DNA from: a virus
IMG/VR virus record: IMGVR_UViG_3300029448_000427
Span: 322-24,280 of that record
Direction: 5' to 3' (one strand)
DNA: 23,959 bases
Shown: one piece after another, positions 1 to 6,627 of the stretch
How positions within the stretch are numbered: the stretch's first letter is position 1
Layout of the letters: the number at the start of each line of letters is the position of its first letter
Program-made: the position numbers and the translations under genes
The notes under the pieces: model-generated
What the model saw: the letters and a program-made list of their open reading frames with translations, nothing else
Database searches by the model: none
What the model was told of the DNA's origin: nothing

Positions 1-1
1 C

Positions 2-106
2 TACTCAGTTTGGCCATCAGCATATGGGTCAGGAGCCTTGGTTAAGTGCAGACGTGTTGGCGCAGCGAACTGGGGCAACAGCTCCAAGAAAAAGAAGAAG
101 AAGTAA
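2..106 (+). CDS. 3' end of a small basic phage protein (partial)
   Basis: Reading frame 2 is open from the window edge to a TAA at 104-106. The visible C-terminus carries a PSAYGSGALVKCRRVGAANW segment followed by a run of six lysines. From memory, this segment recurs in small proteins of marine myoviruses and related phages that also carry DUF5872-like neighbours; their function is unknown. The stop overlaps the ATG of the next gene (TAATG at 104-108), so the two are probably translationally coupled. The 5' part lies outside the window, so length and domain content cannot be judged. The lysine tail suggests nucleic-acid contact, but that is inference. Confidence 0.7.
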   Translation, partial: YSVWPSAYGSGALVKCRRVGAANWGNSSKKKKKK

Positions 107-318
107 TGGCTAACGACAGTCTCCACAAATGGTTCAGCCGCAACAACGGCAAAGGATGGATTGACTGTAATACAGGCAAGCCATGTGGCCGTAAGTCTGC
201 CAAGAAATCTAAGCGTGGTTATCCCGCTTGCAGACCAACTCGCGCGCAATGCACGTCTGCTGCGCGAAAGAAAAAGGGTCCAGCTCGTATAAGCTGGAAG
301 AAGGGGAAGAGGGCATGA
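106..318 (+). CDS. small Cys-rich basic protein, DUF5872-like
   Basis: This 70-aa protein begins at the ATG overlapping the previous stop, behind a purine-rich GAAGAAGAAG leader. It contains GKGWIDCNTGKPCGRKSAKK followed by YPACRPTRAQC, the spaced-cysteine pattern that I associate with the phage family annotated as DUF5872. Three cysteines (in DCNTG, PCGR and PACRP) plus a fourth in AQC could bind a metal ion. The C-terminus is strongly basic (KKKGPARISWKKGKR). It sits between the preceding basic protein and two zinc-ribbon proteins. Function is unknown; a nucleic-acid-binding role is a guess from charge and cysteines. The next gene starts inside its stop codon (ATGA). Confidence 0.8.
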   Translation: MANDSLHKWFSRNNGKGWIDCNTGKPCGRKSAKKSKRGYPACRPTRAQCTSAARKKKGPARISWKKGKRA

Positions 319-482
319 TCTGCCCTCGGTGCGGTAGCGAACACCAAGTGTTCGTCCACGGCCACACGCAGTGTGGCTTCTGTCATTTGGTAGTAGAAGA
401 GTGCTGTCAGGGAGAAGTTTGCGAGGTTTTACCTACACCGCCTTCGCCTGACGGCGAGGCGGCGGCAGATGAACTGCCGTAA
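315..482 (+). CDS. small zinc-ribbon protein
   Basis: The 55-aa product starts at ATG 315, overlapping the previous gene by 4 nt (ATGA), with a GAAGGGGAAGAGG leader as ribosome site. It opens with CPRCG and 15 residues later has CGFC, a classic two-knuckle zinc ribbon, then two more cysteines (EECC) and an acidic, proline-rich tail. Proteins this size with one ribbon are common in phages and usually unassigned; some contact RNA polymerase or DNA. An upstream in-frame start at 228 exists but would lie wholly inside the previous gene, so 315 is preferred. No specific function can be given. Confidence 0.7.
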   Translation: MICPRCGSEHQVFVHGHTQCGFCHLVVEECCQGEVCEVLPTPPSPDGEAAADELP

Positions 483-804
483 GTGTGGAAAAAAAACCAC
501 AGTCTACGATAGTAGACCCGCAAGCTACGGCATCCGACGCAGACGTAAATGTCTCTCCTGTCTTCATCGCGAGACATCAATCGAGACTTGGGAGATCGAG
601 GTTCAGAAAACGGAAGCCCACAAACCCCAACTGGTTCCGTCTCCACACCCTGCGAAAAAGAAAACAGCAACTCAGAAGAGACAGAAAGTCTCCAGCTATC
701 AAAATCTTGTGATGTCTGCTGAAGAAATAACAAAACTTACAGATGAAGAACTAGAAGACCTCATCATGTCTGGCTCAGTAGAGTTCGACGAGGACGAACT
801 GTAA
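469..804 (+). CDS. NrdR-type zinc-ribbon protein lacking the ATP-cone
   Basis: This 111-aa protein starts at 469, overlapping the previous gene by 14 nt. Residues 1-45 match the N-terminal zinc ribbon of the ribonucleotide-reductase repressor NrdR: CRKCG, then VYDSRPASYGIRRRRKC, then LSCLHRET. The paired CxxC knuckles and the DSR...IRRRRxCxxCxxR spacing are diagnostic. Genuine NrdR (about 150 aa) continues into an ATP-cone domain that senses ATP/dATP; here residues 50-80 are a basic linker and the C-terminus is an acidic helix (EEITKLTDEELEDLI). It is therefore a DNA-binding ribbon on a new tail, not a standard nucleotide-sensing repressor. No ribonucleotide reductase gene is visible in the window. 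Confidence 0.75.
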   Translation: MNCRKCGKKTTVYDSRPASYGIRRRRKCLSCLHRETSIETWEIEVQKTEAHKPQLVPSPHPAKKKTATQKRQKVSSYQNLVMSAEEITKLTDEELEDLIMSGSVEFDEDEL

Positions 805-827
805 CCAACATTTTGGTATCTTGAGGC

Positions 828-1286
828 ATGGAACCAATCACCGTGCTCATGGGTAGTTTTACCGCAATCAAGGCTGGCGTTTCCGCTGGCCGTGAGATGA
901 CGTCTTTGGCTAAAGACATCGGCAAACTCTTCGATGCCATCGACGACATCCGCAACGATCACAACAAAGCCAAAGGCAATCCTCTTCGCTCTGCTAATGA
1001 GGAGGCAATGGAAACTTTCATTGCCAAGAAAAAAGCGGAAGACATAGAAAGTCAGCTACGACAGATCGTCATGGCAACACGCGGCATGAATGGCTGGCAT
1101 GAGCTTCAAAAACTCCGCGCAGACATTCGACATGACCGCGCGGAGGCTGAGAAAGAGCGCAAGAAAAAACGCGCTCAATTTGTTGAGAATTTTTGGACGA
1201 TAGTCCTAGTCGTCTTTGGCATCATTGTTGTCGGTGGTGTCGCCATTGGCGGTCTCTGGATCGCTCGGCAGCGCGGCATCATCTGA
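828..1286 (+). CDS. coiled-coil protein with C-terminal membrane helix
   Basis: The 152-aa product begins MEPITVLMGSFTAIKAG. Residues 55-120 are highly charged and predicted coiled coil (KKKAEDIESQLRQIV, RHDRAEAEKERKKKR), followed by one strongly hydrophobic helix at about 124-146 (TIVLVVFGIIVVGGVAIGGL) and a short basic tail, giving a tail-anchored topology. Proteins of this design, beginning with MEPI, recur near structural genes of marine phages and are of unknown function. Lysis or virion membrane roles are possible but not shown. The start is weakly supported (GAGG lies close to the ATG). Its last 81 nt overlap a convergent gene on the other strand. Confidence 0.75.
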   Translation: MEPITVLMGSFTAIKAGVSAGREMTSLAKDIGKLFDAIDDIRNDHNKAKGNPLRSANEEAMETFIAKKKAEDIESQLRQIVMATRGMNGWHELQKLRADIRHDRAEAEKERKKKRAQFVENFWTIVLVVFGIIVVGGVAIGGLWIARQRGII

Positions 1287-1484
1287 TCTGTCTGGCACAG
1301 ACGTCACCGTCTTCGTCACCCACCCACTGCTGTTCAGTGCATTACGACACAAGTCTAACGTATGGACCGCACCGTTGGGGTTCCTCACTGCATCCGTAAA
1401 GGCCATCGCCAAATCAACAATCTGGCTGTCTTGTTCAACCAAATAAACTTCTGCAACCTTTACGGTTTTCATTTCTTCTGACAT
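1206..1484 (-). CDS. hypothetical protein, convergent with the upstream operon
   Basis: This 92-aa ORF starts at an ATG preceded by AGGAG at good spacing, and the ATG overlaps the previous stop (TGATG), which supports the start. The first 60 residues (VKVAEVYLVEQDSQIVDLA, then AFTDAVRNPNGAVHTLDLC) look like a normal folded protein. The final 30 are Asp/Ser/Thr-rich and are encoded opposite the membrane-helix codons of the plus-strand gene, so that tail may be under constraint from the other strand. I do not recognise a family. It is the most distal gene of the leftward integrase operon. Confidence 0.6.
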   Translation of the reverse strand: MSEEMKTVKVAEVYLVEQDSQIVDLAMAFTDAVRNPNGAVHTLDLCRNALNSSGWVTKTVTSVPDRSDDAALPSDPETANGDTTDNNDAKDD

Positions 1485-1690
1485 CAGTGTAACTCCTGCA
1501 CATATTCGTCTGGGTCATACATGTTCTCAATTTCGTCTATCATGGCCTCACGCTCGGAATGTTCGACGCCTTCGGGGTCCAGCTTTGTTCCGATCAAGTA
1601 ATCGAGAACATCCTGCCGGAACTTCTTGATCCTTTTGGCTTCATCCCTTGTCATGTCGAACGCCTCTTGGCTCACTACTATATTGGACAT
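1484..1690 (-). CDS. hypothetical small acidic protein
   Basis: The 68-aa product is mostly helical and charged (MTRDEAKRIKKFRQDVLDYL, then EREAMIDEIENMYDPDEY). The ATG at 1690 has an AGGG ribosome site eight bases upstream. It is coupled to the next gene through a TGATG overlap. A possible weak promoter (TTGCAA, 18-nt spacer, TATGAG) and a 6-bp dyad (CATACA...TGTATG, 1712-1731) lie upstream on the same strand. No family is recognised; size, charge and position beside the integrase fit a small regulatory or accessory protein, but this is inference. Confidence 0.65.
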   Translation of the reverse strand: MSNIVVSQEAFDMTRDEAKRIKKFRQDVLDYLIGTKLDPEGVEHSEREAMIDEIENMYDPDEYVQELH

Positions 1691-1711
1691 GTTCTACACC
1701 CTTTCATAACC

Positions 1712-1927
1712 TCATACACTAAAAGCTGTATGATTTGCAATACGATTTAGCTGGATATGTGTCTGAAACGTGTCACAAGACACCTTATGACGTGCCGCAA
1801 GAGAAACGTCTTGCAACGACTTGTAATATCTACAAATACTTTTAGGTGTCAAAGGTGTCTTGAAGGTGTCTGCAATACCCTTACCAAGGGTATCACAGAC
1901 AGTATTCAAACCGTCAGTGAGTGTCAT
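1712..1927 (-). CDS. candidate small HTH protein downstream of the integrase (Xis/regulator-like?)
   Basis: This 71-aa ORF starts within the last codons of the integrase (14-nt overlap). Residues 30-58 (KSICRYYKSLQDVSLAARHK and the following VSCDTFQTHIQ) resemble a helix-turn-helix: a helix with LAARHKVS leading into a recognition-like CDTFQTHI. A small DNA-binding protein coupled to an integrase would fit an excisionase or directionality factor. Against it, the ribosome site is poor, and its codons are unusually repetitive: GACAC recurs as Asp-Thr codons, so a DNA-level repeat may explain the open frame. I consider it about as likely real as not. Confidence 0.45.
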   Translation of the reverse strand: MTLTDGLNTVCDTLGKGIADTFKTPLTPKSICRYYKSLQDVSLAARHKVSCDTFQTHIQLNRIANHTAFSV

Positions 1928-2003
1928 AACCTATTGTTTCCTTTCTGTTTTTCACTAGGGTGTGTCTTGCAAAGCTGATGCCGTGTGTCTCAAATGTGTC
2001 ACG
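1759..2003. repeat. GTGTC repeat cluster around the integrase 3' end (possible att/arm sites)
   Basis: GTGTC occurs on the plus strand at 1759, 1770, 1846, 1855, 1866, 1921, 1962, 1985 and 1996, and inverted at 1779, often about 11 bp apart (one helical turn). Two 19-nt copies, GTGTCTGAAACGTGTCACA (1759-1777) and GTGTCTCAAATGTGTCACG (1985-2003), match at 16 of 19 positions and lie 226 bp apart. The cluster includes AGGTGTC three times within 1844-1870. Phage attP regions carry repeated integrase arm sites next to int, so this is a candidate recombination region. Some copies are also Asp-Thr codons of the overlapping frames, so coding repetition is an alternative. Confidence 0.45.
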
Positions 2004-2996
2004 CTTTTCAAGTAGGTCTACAGTAGTCTTTAGGTGTGACGGTGCGAGGTGAGCATATCGCATCACCATCGACAGCGTCGTATGCCCCAGCAAGTCTGCC
2101 ACTGCTCTCAGGCTTGCGCCCTTCTGCACCAACAGGCTGGCATATGTGTGCCGACAATCATGGGGATGAAAGTCTGTGATCCCGCAGATGTCGCAAGCCT
2201 CGTTGAAGAACGGGTAGAAGTCACCCCGATCCCACTCGATGCCGGAAAGCGTAGGAAAGATCAGGCCGGAGCCTCTCTTGCCCATTGCATCCACAGCCTC
2301 TCTTGGCAACGGTATAGACCGCACCAACTTCCTCTTCTTCTTGCCCTTGAAAGAGGTCACATGGACGTTACCACGCACCACATGATCCCACTTCATACGG
2401 AACAACTCACCGATCCGCACACCAGTGTAAAACAGAACAATAACCATTGCCCTTATCTCTTCTGGCGCACTATCAATCAGCGCATCCCGCTGTTCTTCAT
2501 CAAGCCAACGCACTCTGGAATCGTCGTAGACTGGCTTGACTATCTCAAGTCTTGGATATTCCAACCCATTGTTCTTCGCATGGGTAATCACTGCACTCAA
2601 AGTCTGCAATCGTCTGGCCACAGAATTAGCAGCTAGACCGCCATGATGCGCCCAAGACATAGCCTCTTCCAATGTCAGACTTGCAAACGTCTTGGACCCC
2701 AAAGCCCTGACAAGGATGTTGCCGTTCGAGACGTCTGTCTTGCCAGGTTTGGTCGGTCTGTTCAAGAAAGCGTCAACCGCAAACTCAACTGTTGTCGTAT
2801 CCTTCTTCTTCGTTTCGCCTTTGTATGATCCTTCGAGAGCGAGCAACAAAATCCTTTGCAACTCATCCTCTGCCATCCGCTTCTGGCTCATGTTAAAACC
2901 AGTGCTTTTTCTGACACGAACCTTCTCACCAAACTTGCTGGTGACAGTCCCTACAATGTGCCAGCTTCCGCTGCGTGGCTTCAAAGCTAACGACAT
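1914..2996 (-). CDS. int: tyrosine recombinase / phage integrase
   Basis: This 360-aa protein catalyses site-specific DNA strand exchange for prophage integration. The catalytic set is visible: Arg194 in YTGVRIGEL, a likely Lys217 in the beta-hairpin SFKGKKKRK, His279 and Arg282 in HPHDCRHTYAS, His305 in LLGH, and the nucleophile Tyr314 in MRYAHL. The N-terminus (about 1-60) is a short arm-binding-like region and 70-155 is the core-binding SAM-like domain, so the length is normal for the family. Its ATG overlaps the stop of the upstream LuxR-type gene (TAATG), implying joint expression. The C-terminal 30 residues extend past the usual end and lie in DNA rich in GTGTC repeats. No frameshift or missing residue is seen, so it should be active. 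Confidence 0.95.
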   Translation of the reverse strand: MSLALKPRSGSWHIVGTVTSKFGEKVRVRKSTGFNMSQKRMAEDELQRILLLALEGSYKGETKKKDTTTVEFAVDAFLNRPTKPGKTDVSNGNILVRALGSKTFASLTLEEAMSWAHHGGLAANSVARRLQTLSAVITHAKNNGLEYPRLEIVKPVYDDSRVRWLDEEQRDALIDSAPEEIRAMVIVLFYTGVRIGELFRMKWDHVVRGNVHVTSFKGKKKRKLVRSIPLPREAVDAMGKRGSGLIFPTLSGIEWDRGDFYPFFNEACDICGITDFHPHDCRHTYASLLVQKGASLRAVADLLGHTTLSMVMRYAHLAPSHLKTTVDLLEKRDTFETHGISFARHTLVKNRKETIGYDTH

Positions 2997-3679
2997 TATC
3001 TCGACTTCTCATACAAGTATGCCCAAGGACATATTGTGTTCGGGTTCTCTTCCCTCCACGCATCCCACTTGGCGTCCCAAGCCTTCGGAAGACCACCGCT
3101 CATAAGCAGGTATTCTTCTTCATCACACGCATCAAATTCCTTTTGCAGACGCAAAATAATCTGGGTTCTCGTGTTTGCCCCTACCTTCTTGGCCACGCCA
3201 CGGACGTGAACCTTGGCGGTGTTGAGCGTAATGCCCATCCGTTCGCTGATCTCTTGATTGCTTCGTCCACCAAGCAACATCTGCAATGCTACATGCTGTT
3301 TGGTTGTAAGCGTCTCCAGCTTTCCGTGATCTTTTACTTCGGAAACTTCTGCTGCAACACTTCTCACTGCTTGATTATTCCCAAACGCTAAATGGGTGAG
3401 CAAGTTATCTAACTTCAACTCAATCCTATCCAACTGTGCGTTCATCTTAACTTCTCCTATGCTCCTCGTATCGTCGTCGTCATCATATGACATGAATGTC
3501 CCTTCAAACTGGACAGGCGGTGCCGTTGCCCAGTCATTGTCTTGATTAATATGATCTCGGAGTATAAGTGGAGGCGCGTTAATCAAATCATCTGCCCATC
3601 GCACTCTTTGGAACAGACTACTCACCTGTTTAGCTACATATAAGCTGCCTCCACACATTTCTTGATATCCAAAAATCAT
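2996..3679 (-). CDS. LuxR/GerE-type HTH regulator upstream of int
   Basis: Residues about 122-180 form a GerE/LuxR HTH: LTTKQHVALQMLLGGRSNQE followed by ISERMGITLNTAKVHVR, with the conserved NQEIS and TAKVHVR positions. No receiver or acyl-homoserine-lactone domain is present; instead there is a short coiled coil (LDRIELKLDNLLTHL, 83-97) and a Trp-rich C-terminal extension. Three starts are possible: ATG 3679 (GAGG, 7 nt away), Met63 at 3493, and Met79 at 3445, which has the best ribosome site (AGGAG). The shortest form, beginning MNAQLDRIE, looks the most natural. Coupling to the integrase by TAATG suggests that it controls lysogeny or integration. Its ligand, if any, is unknown. Confidence 0.8.
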   Translation of the reverse strand: MIFGYQEMCGGSLYVAKQVSSLFQRVRWADDLINAPPLILRDHINQDNDWATAPPVQFEGTFMSYDDDDDTRSIGEVKMNAQLDRIELKLDNLLTHLAFGNNQAVRSVAAEVSEVKDHGKLETLTTKQHVALQMLLGGRSNQEISERMGITLNTAKVHVRGVAKKVGANTRTQIILRLQKEFDACDEEEYLLMSGGLPKAWDAKWDAWREENPNTICPWAYLYEKSR

Positions 3680-3762
3680 AACAACACCTCGCTTATCTTT
3701 GTCCTAACTCGGACATTGTTTACCCGTGGCGTGAAGCACACGCTTTGTTTGCCATCGGGATA
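3680..3762 (-). other. short spacer with two small dyads
   Basis: The 83-nt gap between the tRNA and the LuxR-type gene holds two small inverted repeats, GCGTG/CACGC and GTCC/GGAC, without U-tracts. They could mark processing of the tRNA 3' flank or weak attenuation before the regulator gene. No strong promoter can be read here, so the regulator may be co-transcribed with the tRNA. Confidence 0.3.
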
Positions 3763-3837
<75 letters not shown>

Positions 3838-3903
3838 TATACAGAGGGTGTATCATGTACAATACATAATGTCTAGCATATAATACACAAGTTAGATTAC
3901 TAA
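3838..3903 (-). promoter_or_regulatory. AT-rich spacer upstream of the tRNA, probable promoter region
   Basis: The 66 nt between the 153-aa gene and the tRNA are much more AT-rich than the flanks and contain TTGTGT and TATATG/TATGTA elements on the minus strand, plus a 6-bp hairpin (AGTTAG/CTAACT) at the end of the preceding gene without a U-tract. A promoter for the tRNA/LuxR/int transcript is plausible, but no single -35/-10 pair stands out. Confidence 0.35.
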
Positions 3904-4365
3904 CTAGAAAAGTTGTTTCACGCTCGCGTCTAGGTCTTTGAAGCTGTCGTGACGTGCAATTACGGTCCCAACGATCATTGCTTCATCGCCGTTGTTCTCG
4001 ACCACCGATGCGCCACCCCCATCGTTGCGGCACAAGATGTAGTGTTTTGGGTCACGCCAAGCCACAATATAGTATCCATTGTCTGGAACTTCCGTCGCCA
4101 CGTCCTTCACCCAGTTGCCTTCGATCCGCATAACCGCTTTTTTCGTCGGGTCATACCCAGTCACAGACTTTGCCCACGTCTTCCCAGACCTCGGAGACCA
4201 GCCGCCACGCTTCTTTTTGGCTGACACCTTTGGTTTGCTTTCGATGTCTGCCTCACTAACCAGCCCATCTTTCACTGCCAGCGCACTCAACTCGAACATC
4301 AAGTCCTTCTTCTCCTCCATGTTCATAGCCCGATACATATTCACAACCATCTCAACTGCACTCAT
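3904..4365 (-). CDS. hypothetical protein, basic linker plus compact C-terminal domain
   Basis: This 153-aa product starts at ATG 4365, which has GGAGG upstream and overlaps the preceding TGA (TGATG); a GTG/ATG further upstream in frame lies inside the previous gene and is rejected. Residues 1-45 are helical (VEMVVNMYRAMNMEEKKDLM), 46-75 a Lys/Ser/Gly linker (KPKVSAKKKRGGWSPRSGKT), and 76-153 a probable beta-rich domain (VMRIEGNWVKDV, NGYYIVAWRDPKHYILCRND, GGGASVVE). No family is recognised. It is the last gene of the leftward small-gene operon before the tRNA. Confidence 0.75.
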   Translation of the reverse strand: MSAVEMVVNMYRAMNMEEKKDLMFELSALAVKDGLVSEADIESKPKVSAKKKRGGWSPRSGKTWAKSVTGYDPTKKAVMRIEGNWVKDVATEVPDNGYYIVAWRDPKHYILCRNDGGGASVVENNGDEAMIVGTVIARHDSFKDLDASVKQLF

Positions 4366-5009
4366 CACACACCTCCTACGACGTGACCGCCCCATTGCTT
4401 GGCCATTGCGTCTGCAATGCCTTCATAAAACTTGCTTCTAATCTTCCACCGATCCTTGCTCGGCGGCGTCTTGTGACACTCGTCTCTGGCTGTCTTCCCA
4501 TCCAACGTGCCAGTTGCAACCAGCTTCGGAAGGTTCCTCAACCACAGACATGTCCGCTTCTTCACGTTGTCTGCACCAGCTTCATCAACACCAAACTCCC
4601 ACGGCTGCACACTCTGGCTGTGCGGCTCGAAGTTCCGTATCCTCTCCTTGGCATGGCGGTGCATCACTGGGTTCTCCACCGCTACATGAGGTACGTCTGC
4701 GTTCCACAAGTCTGAGAACAAGTTTGCGCCCTCGTCCAGCTCACGCCACATTTCCTCAAGGCTCCGCCCAGGTGGCGGCTTGCTCAACCACCGCACTCCG
4801 CTGTTACACAGACGCGTACAAGGCGGGTGTGCAATCACAAGCAAGTCAAATACCTCAACCGCGAGCACTTCACGCACGTCTGCAACGATGTGCCGATTGC
4901 TCGGCACATCGCTTGGCAAGACATCGCAACTCCACGCATCATGCCCTTCACGCAAAAACGCCTGACGCACAACGCCAGACGTTTCGCAACCAACCAATAC
5001 TCTGGCCAT
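4365..5009 (-). CDS. cytosine-C5 DNA methyltransferase-like protein
   Basis: This 214-aa protein looks like the short phage relatives of C5-cytosine methyltransferases, which transfer a methyl group from S-adenosylmethionine to DNA cytosine. VLVGCETSGVVRQAF (4-18) is motif I-like. HPPCTRLC (61-68) contains the catalytic-type Pro-Cys (Cys64), and VENP (111-114) stands where the motif VI Glu-Asn-Val is expected. It is much shorter than host Dcm enzymes (about 350-470 aa) and lacks an obvious full target-recognition domain, so it may be specialised or act on modified bases. A companion restriction enzyme is not visible. The start is ATG 5009 (GGAGG, TGATG overlap); the GTG three bases upstream is not needed. 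It could protect phage DNA from host restriction. Confidence 0.75.
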   Translation of the reverse strand: MARVLVGCETSGVVRQAFLREGHDAWSCDVLPSDVPSNRHIVADVREVLAVEVFDLLVIAHPPCTRLCNSGVRWLSKPPPGRSLEEMWRELDEGANLFSDLWNADVPHVAVENPVMHRHAKERIRNFEPHSQSVQPWEFGVDEAGADNVKKRTCLWLRNLPKLVATGTLDGKTARDECHKTPPSKDRWKIRSKFYEGIADAMAKQWGGHVVGGV

Positions 5010-5254
5010 CACACACCTCCTACATAAATAGCCTTCCGGCCTTTCACATACTCACTCAACGGCACAACAAACCCAGACGGCTCTTCGTCTGGCTCCATAC
5101 CGCTCTCGATTTGATTGCGTCTCAAGTCTGCAAAGACATCATCAATCTCTGCTTGTGCCTCTGCCTCAGTCGCAAAGACTTCGGGGGAGCCACTCGACTC
5201 CCCCCACGCTTGCCACCCCTCACACAGGGTGTCGATTACAACTACATAAGCCAT
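5009..5254 (-). CDS. hypothetical phage protein with F-x-TEAEA motif
   Basis: The 81-aa product has an N-terminal beta-like strand (YVVVIDTLCEGWQAW), then SPEVFATEAEAQAEIDDVFA and a C-terminal VVPLSEYVKGRKAIY. Similar small acidic proteins occur in many phages without assigned function. The motif VFATEAEAQAE resembles MFDTEAEANAE in the 136-aa protein at 12476-12886, so the two may share a fold. The start is ATG 5254, with GGAGG upstream; its stop overlaps the start of the methyltransferase gene (TGATG), so it is co-translated with that gene. Confidence 0.75.
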   Translation of the reverse strand: MAYVVVIDTLCEGWQAWGESSGSPEVFATEAEAQAEIDDVFADLRRNQIESGMEPDEEPSGFVVPLSEYVKGRKAIYVGGV

Positions 5255-5266
5255 CACTCGTCCTCC

Positions 5267-5479
5267 CTAAAAAATTACTTCGTTCAGCTTGTCTGTCAGC
5301 TTTTCGCTGTCATGGATCAGTGGCGCAAAATCGAATGGGTGTTCGCGAACCGCACCGTTTGGCAAGACGCAGTACAAAGTCCACTTGCCTCCATCGTTGC
5401 TGATCTTCCACTCGGTTTTCTTGTCGCCTTGATACACGGACAACAATCCCTGTCTGCTTTGCTTGACTGTGTAAGACAT
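5267..5479 (-). CDS. hypothetical small protein
   Basis: The 70-aa product (SYTVKQSRQGLLSVYQGDKK, then WKISNDGGKWTLYC) reads as a small beta-rich domain. The ATG at 5479 overlaps the upstream TGA (TGATG) with GGGAG in front. There is a 12-nt gap to the next gene, one of the few non-overlapping junctions of this operon. No motif or family is recognised. Confidence 0.7.
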   Translation of the reverse strand: MSYTVKQSRQGLLSVYQGDKKTEWKISNDGGKWTLYCVLPNGAVREHPFDFAPLIHDSEKLTDKLNEVIF

Positions 5480-6627
5480 CACTTCACTCCCTTCGTCAGT
5501 AGTTTGTACTCATGCTCAATCACACCGAGCGCAGCGTTACCCACAACCTGCTCGGCAATCCAACGCTCGGTCACACGACCATCCTTGTGGTGGTACAGAC
5601 GCCAATGCCCACGTCTGACGTGCTGTCTCTTCGGACCACCGCCACCCTTGAACATCCGCTCGTACCGCTTCACACCCCTTGGCTTGGGCAGATCAATCTC
5701 CAAGACGCGCACCTCATTGCGAGGCACACGTCTGCCGTAAAGCACACGGTCAACGCCTTTGGCTAATTCCCTTTCGACAACGATGTGCGGATAGTTCATC
5801 AGAGCAAACACAGCGATCAGAAACCGCATGTCACCGCCATGCAATTTCAGATGACCCAGCCAAGCCTTCGTCGTCTCTACCAATGGTTGGTCGGTAATCA
5901 TCCCAGCACACTCGTGAATACCCATGCCAAGATGGCTAGAAAACTCACTCACTGCGCGTCTGTTCTTGCCTTGCCACCGACCAGCATCGCTTGCTGTTTT
6001 ACCAAGCCAATACTCTATGTAAGACTCGCCAAGAAACGCTTGAGCCATCGCCATCTGCTGCTTGGCGAACTCTTCTTTCGAGACCGTATCAATATGGTTG
6101 GCACTGTTGCGCTGCGCCCACTCCTGATCCAGCTTGTTGTCTTGTTGCATGTAGATACCAGCAACTTCGACAAACAACTTGCCCCCAGCAGACGCGTATT
6201 GCATGTAGCAAGGAGTTGGCTCGTCTGGGAATAGGTTGTGCTCGATGTGATAGCCAACCTTGTCTGCTTCCTTCCCCTGACTGGCCGTAATCCCAAGTCT
6301 GGCGTAGGCATCAACCAGCAACTGGGTCCGCTTCTTCTCATTCCATTCAATCCACAAGTTCTCGAATGGCGGCTTGGCTACATAAAACATATCCATCAGC
6401 ACACTTGGCGGTGACATGCTCGCAAGCACCGCATGTTCCAACAGACTGTCTGCGACCATGATCTTGGTGGCCCCCAACAACTGGGAGCGCACACTATTTC
6501 TGGCATAGTCAGACTGCTTACCTTTCACATACCTGTTGAAGGCACGTTTAGGCTCAGTCAAAGAGAGCAAGACCTCGTTGAAAAAGTCTTGCTCCTCGTA
6601 AGCACCCAAGGCTGTGATGTCTGCCAT
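5479..6627 (-). CDS. hypothetical protein, 382 aa
   Basis: This is the largest unknown of the small-gene operon. The ATG at 6627 overlaps the upstream stop (TGATG) and has AGGA seven bases upstream; an ATG six bases earlier has too short a spacing. The protein is mostly helical and lacks signal peptide or membrane segments. The C-terminal 80 residues are basic and aromatic: a Gly-rich stretch (MFKGGGGPKRQHVRRGHWRL) followed by YHHKDGRVTERWIAEQVVGN. A terminal RGHW...G...W module of this kind is seen at the ends of various phage proteins of unknown role and may contact nucleic acid or other proteins. No catalytic motif is evident. Confidence 0.8.
   Translation of the reverse strand: MADITALGAYEEQDFFNEVLLSLTEPKRAFNRYVKGKQSDYARNSVRSQLLGATKIMVADSLLEHAVLASMSPPSVLMDMFYVAKPPFENLWIEWNEKKRTQLLVDAYARLGITASQGKEADKVGYHIEHNLFPDEPTPCYMQYASAGGKLFVEVAGIYMQQDNKLDQEWAQRNSANHIDTVSKEEFAKQQMAMAQAFLGESYIEYWLGKTASDAGRWQGKNRRAVSEFSSHLGMGIHECAGMITDQPLVETTKAWLGHLKLHGGDMRFLIAVFALMNYPHIVVERELAKGVDRVLYGRRVPRNEVRVLEIDLPKPRGVKRYERMFKGGGGPKRQHVRRGHWRLYHHKDGRVTERWIAEQVVGNAALGVIEHEYKLLTKGVK

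Noticed and set aside
4221-4233. GACACCTTTGGTT match to the promoter-flanking repeat
   Set aside because: It lies within the coding sequence of the 153-aa gene (KPKVSAK codons) and lacks a partner site, so it may be chance.
4514-5740. 408-aa plus-strand open frame
   Set aside because: It is antisense to five well-supported coupled genes; it has no ribosome site, and low-complexity His/Ser/Arg content is typical of antisense frames to C-ending codons.
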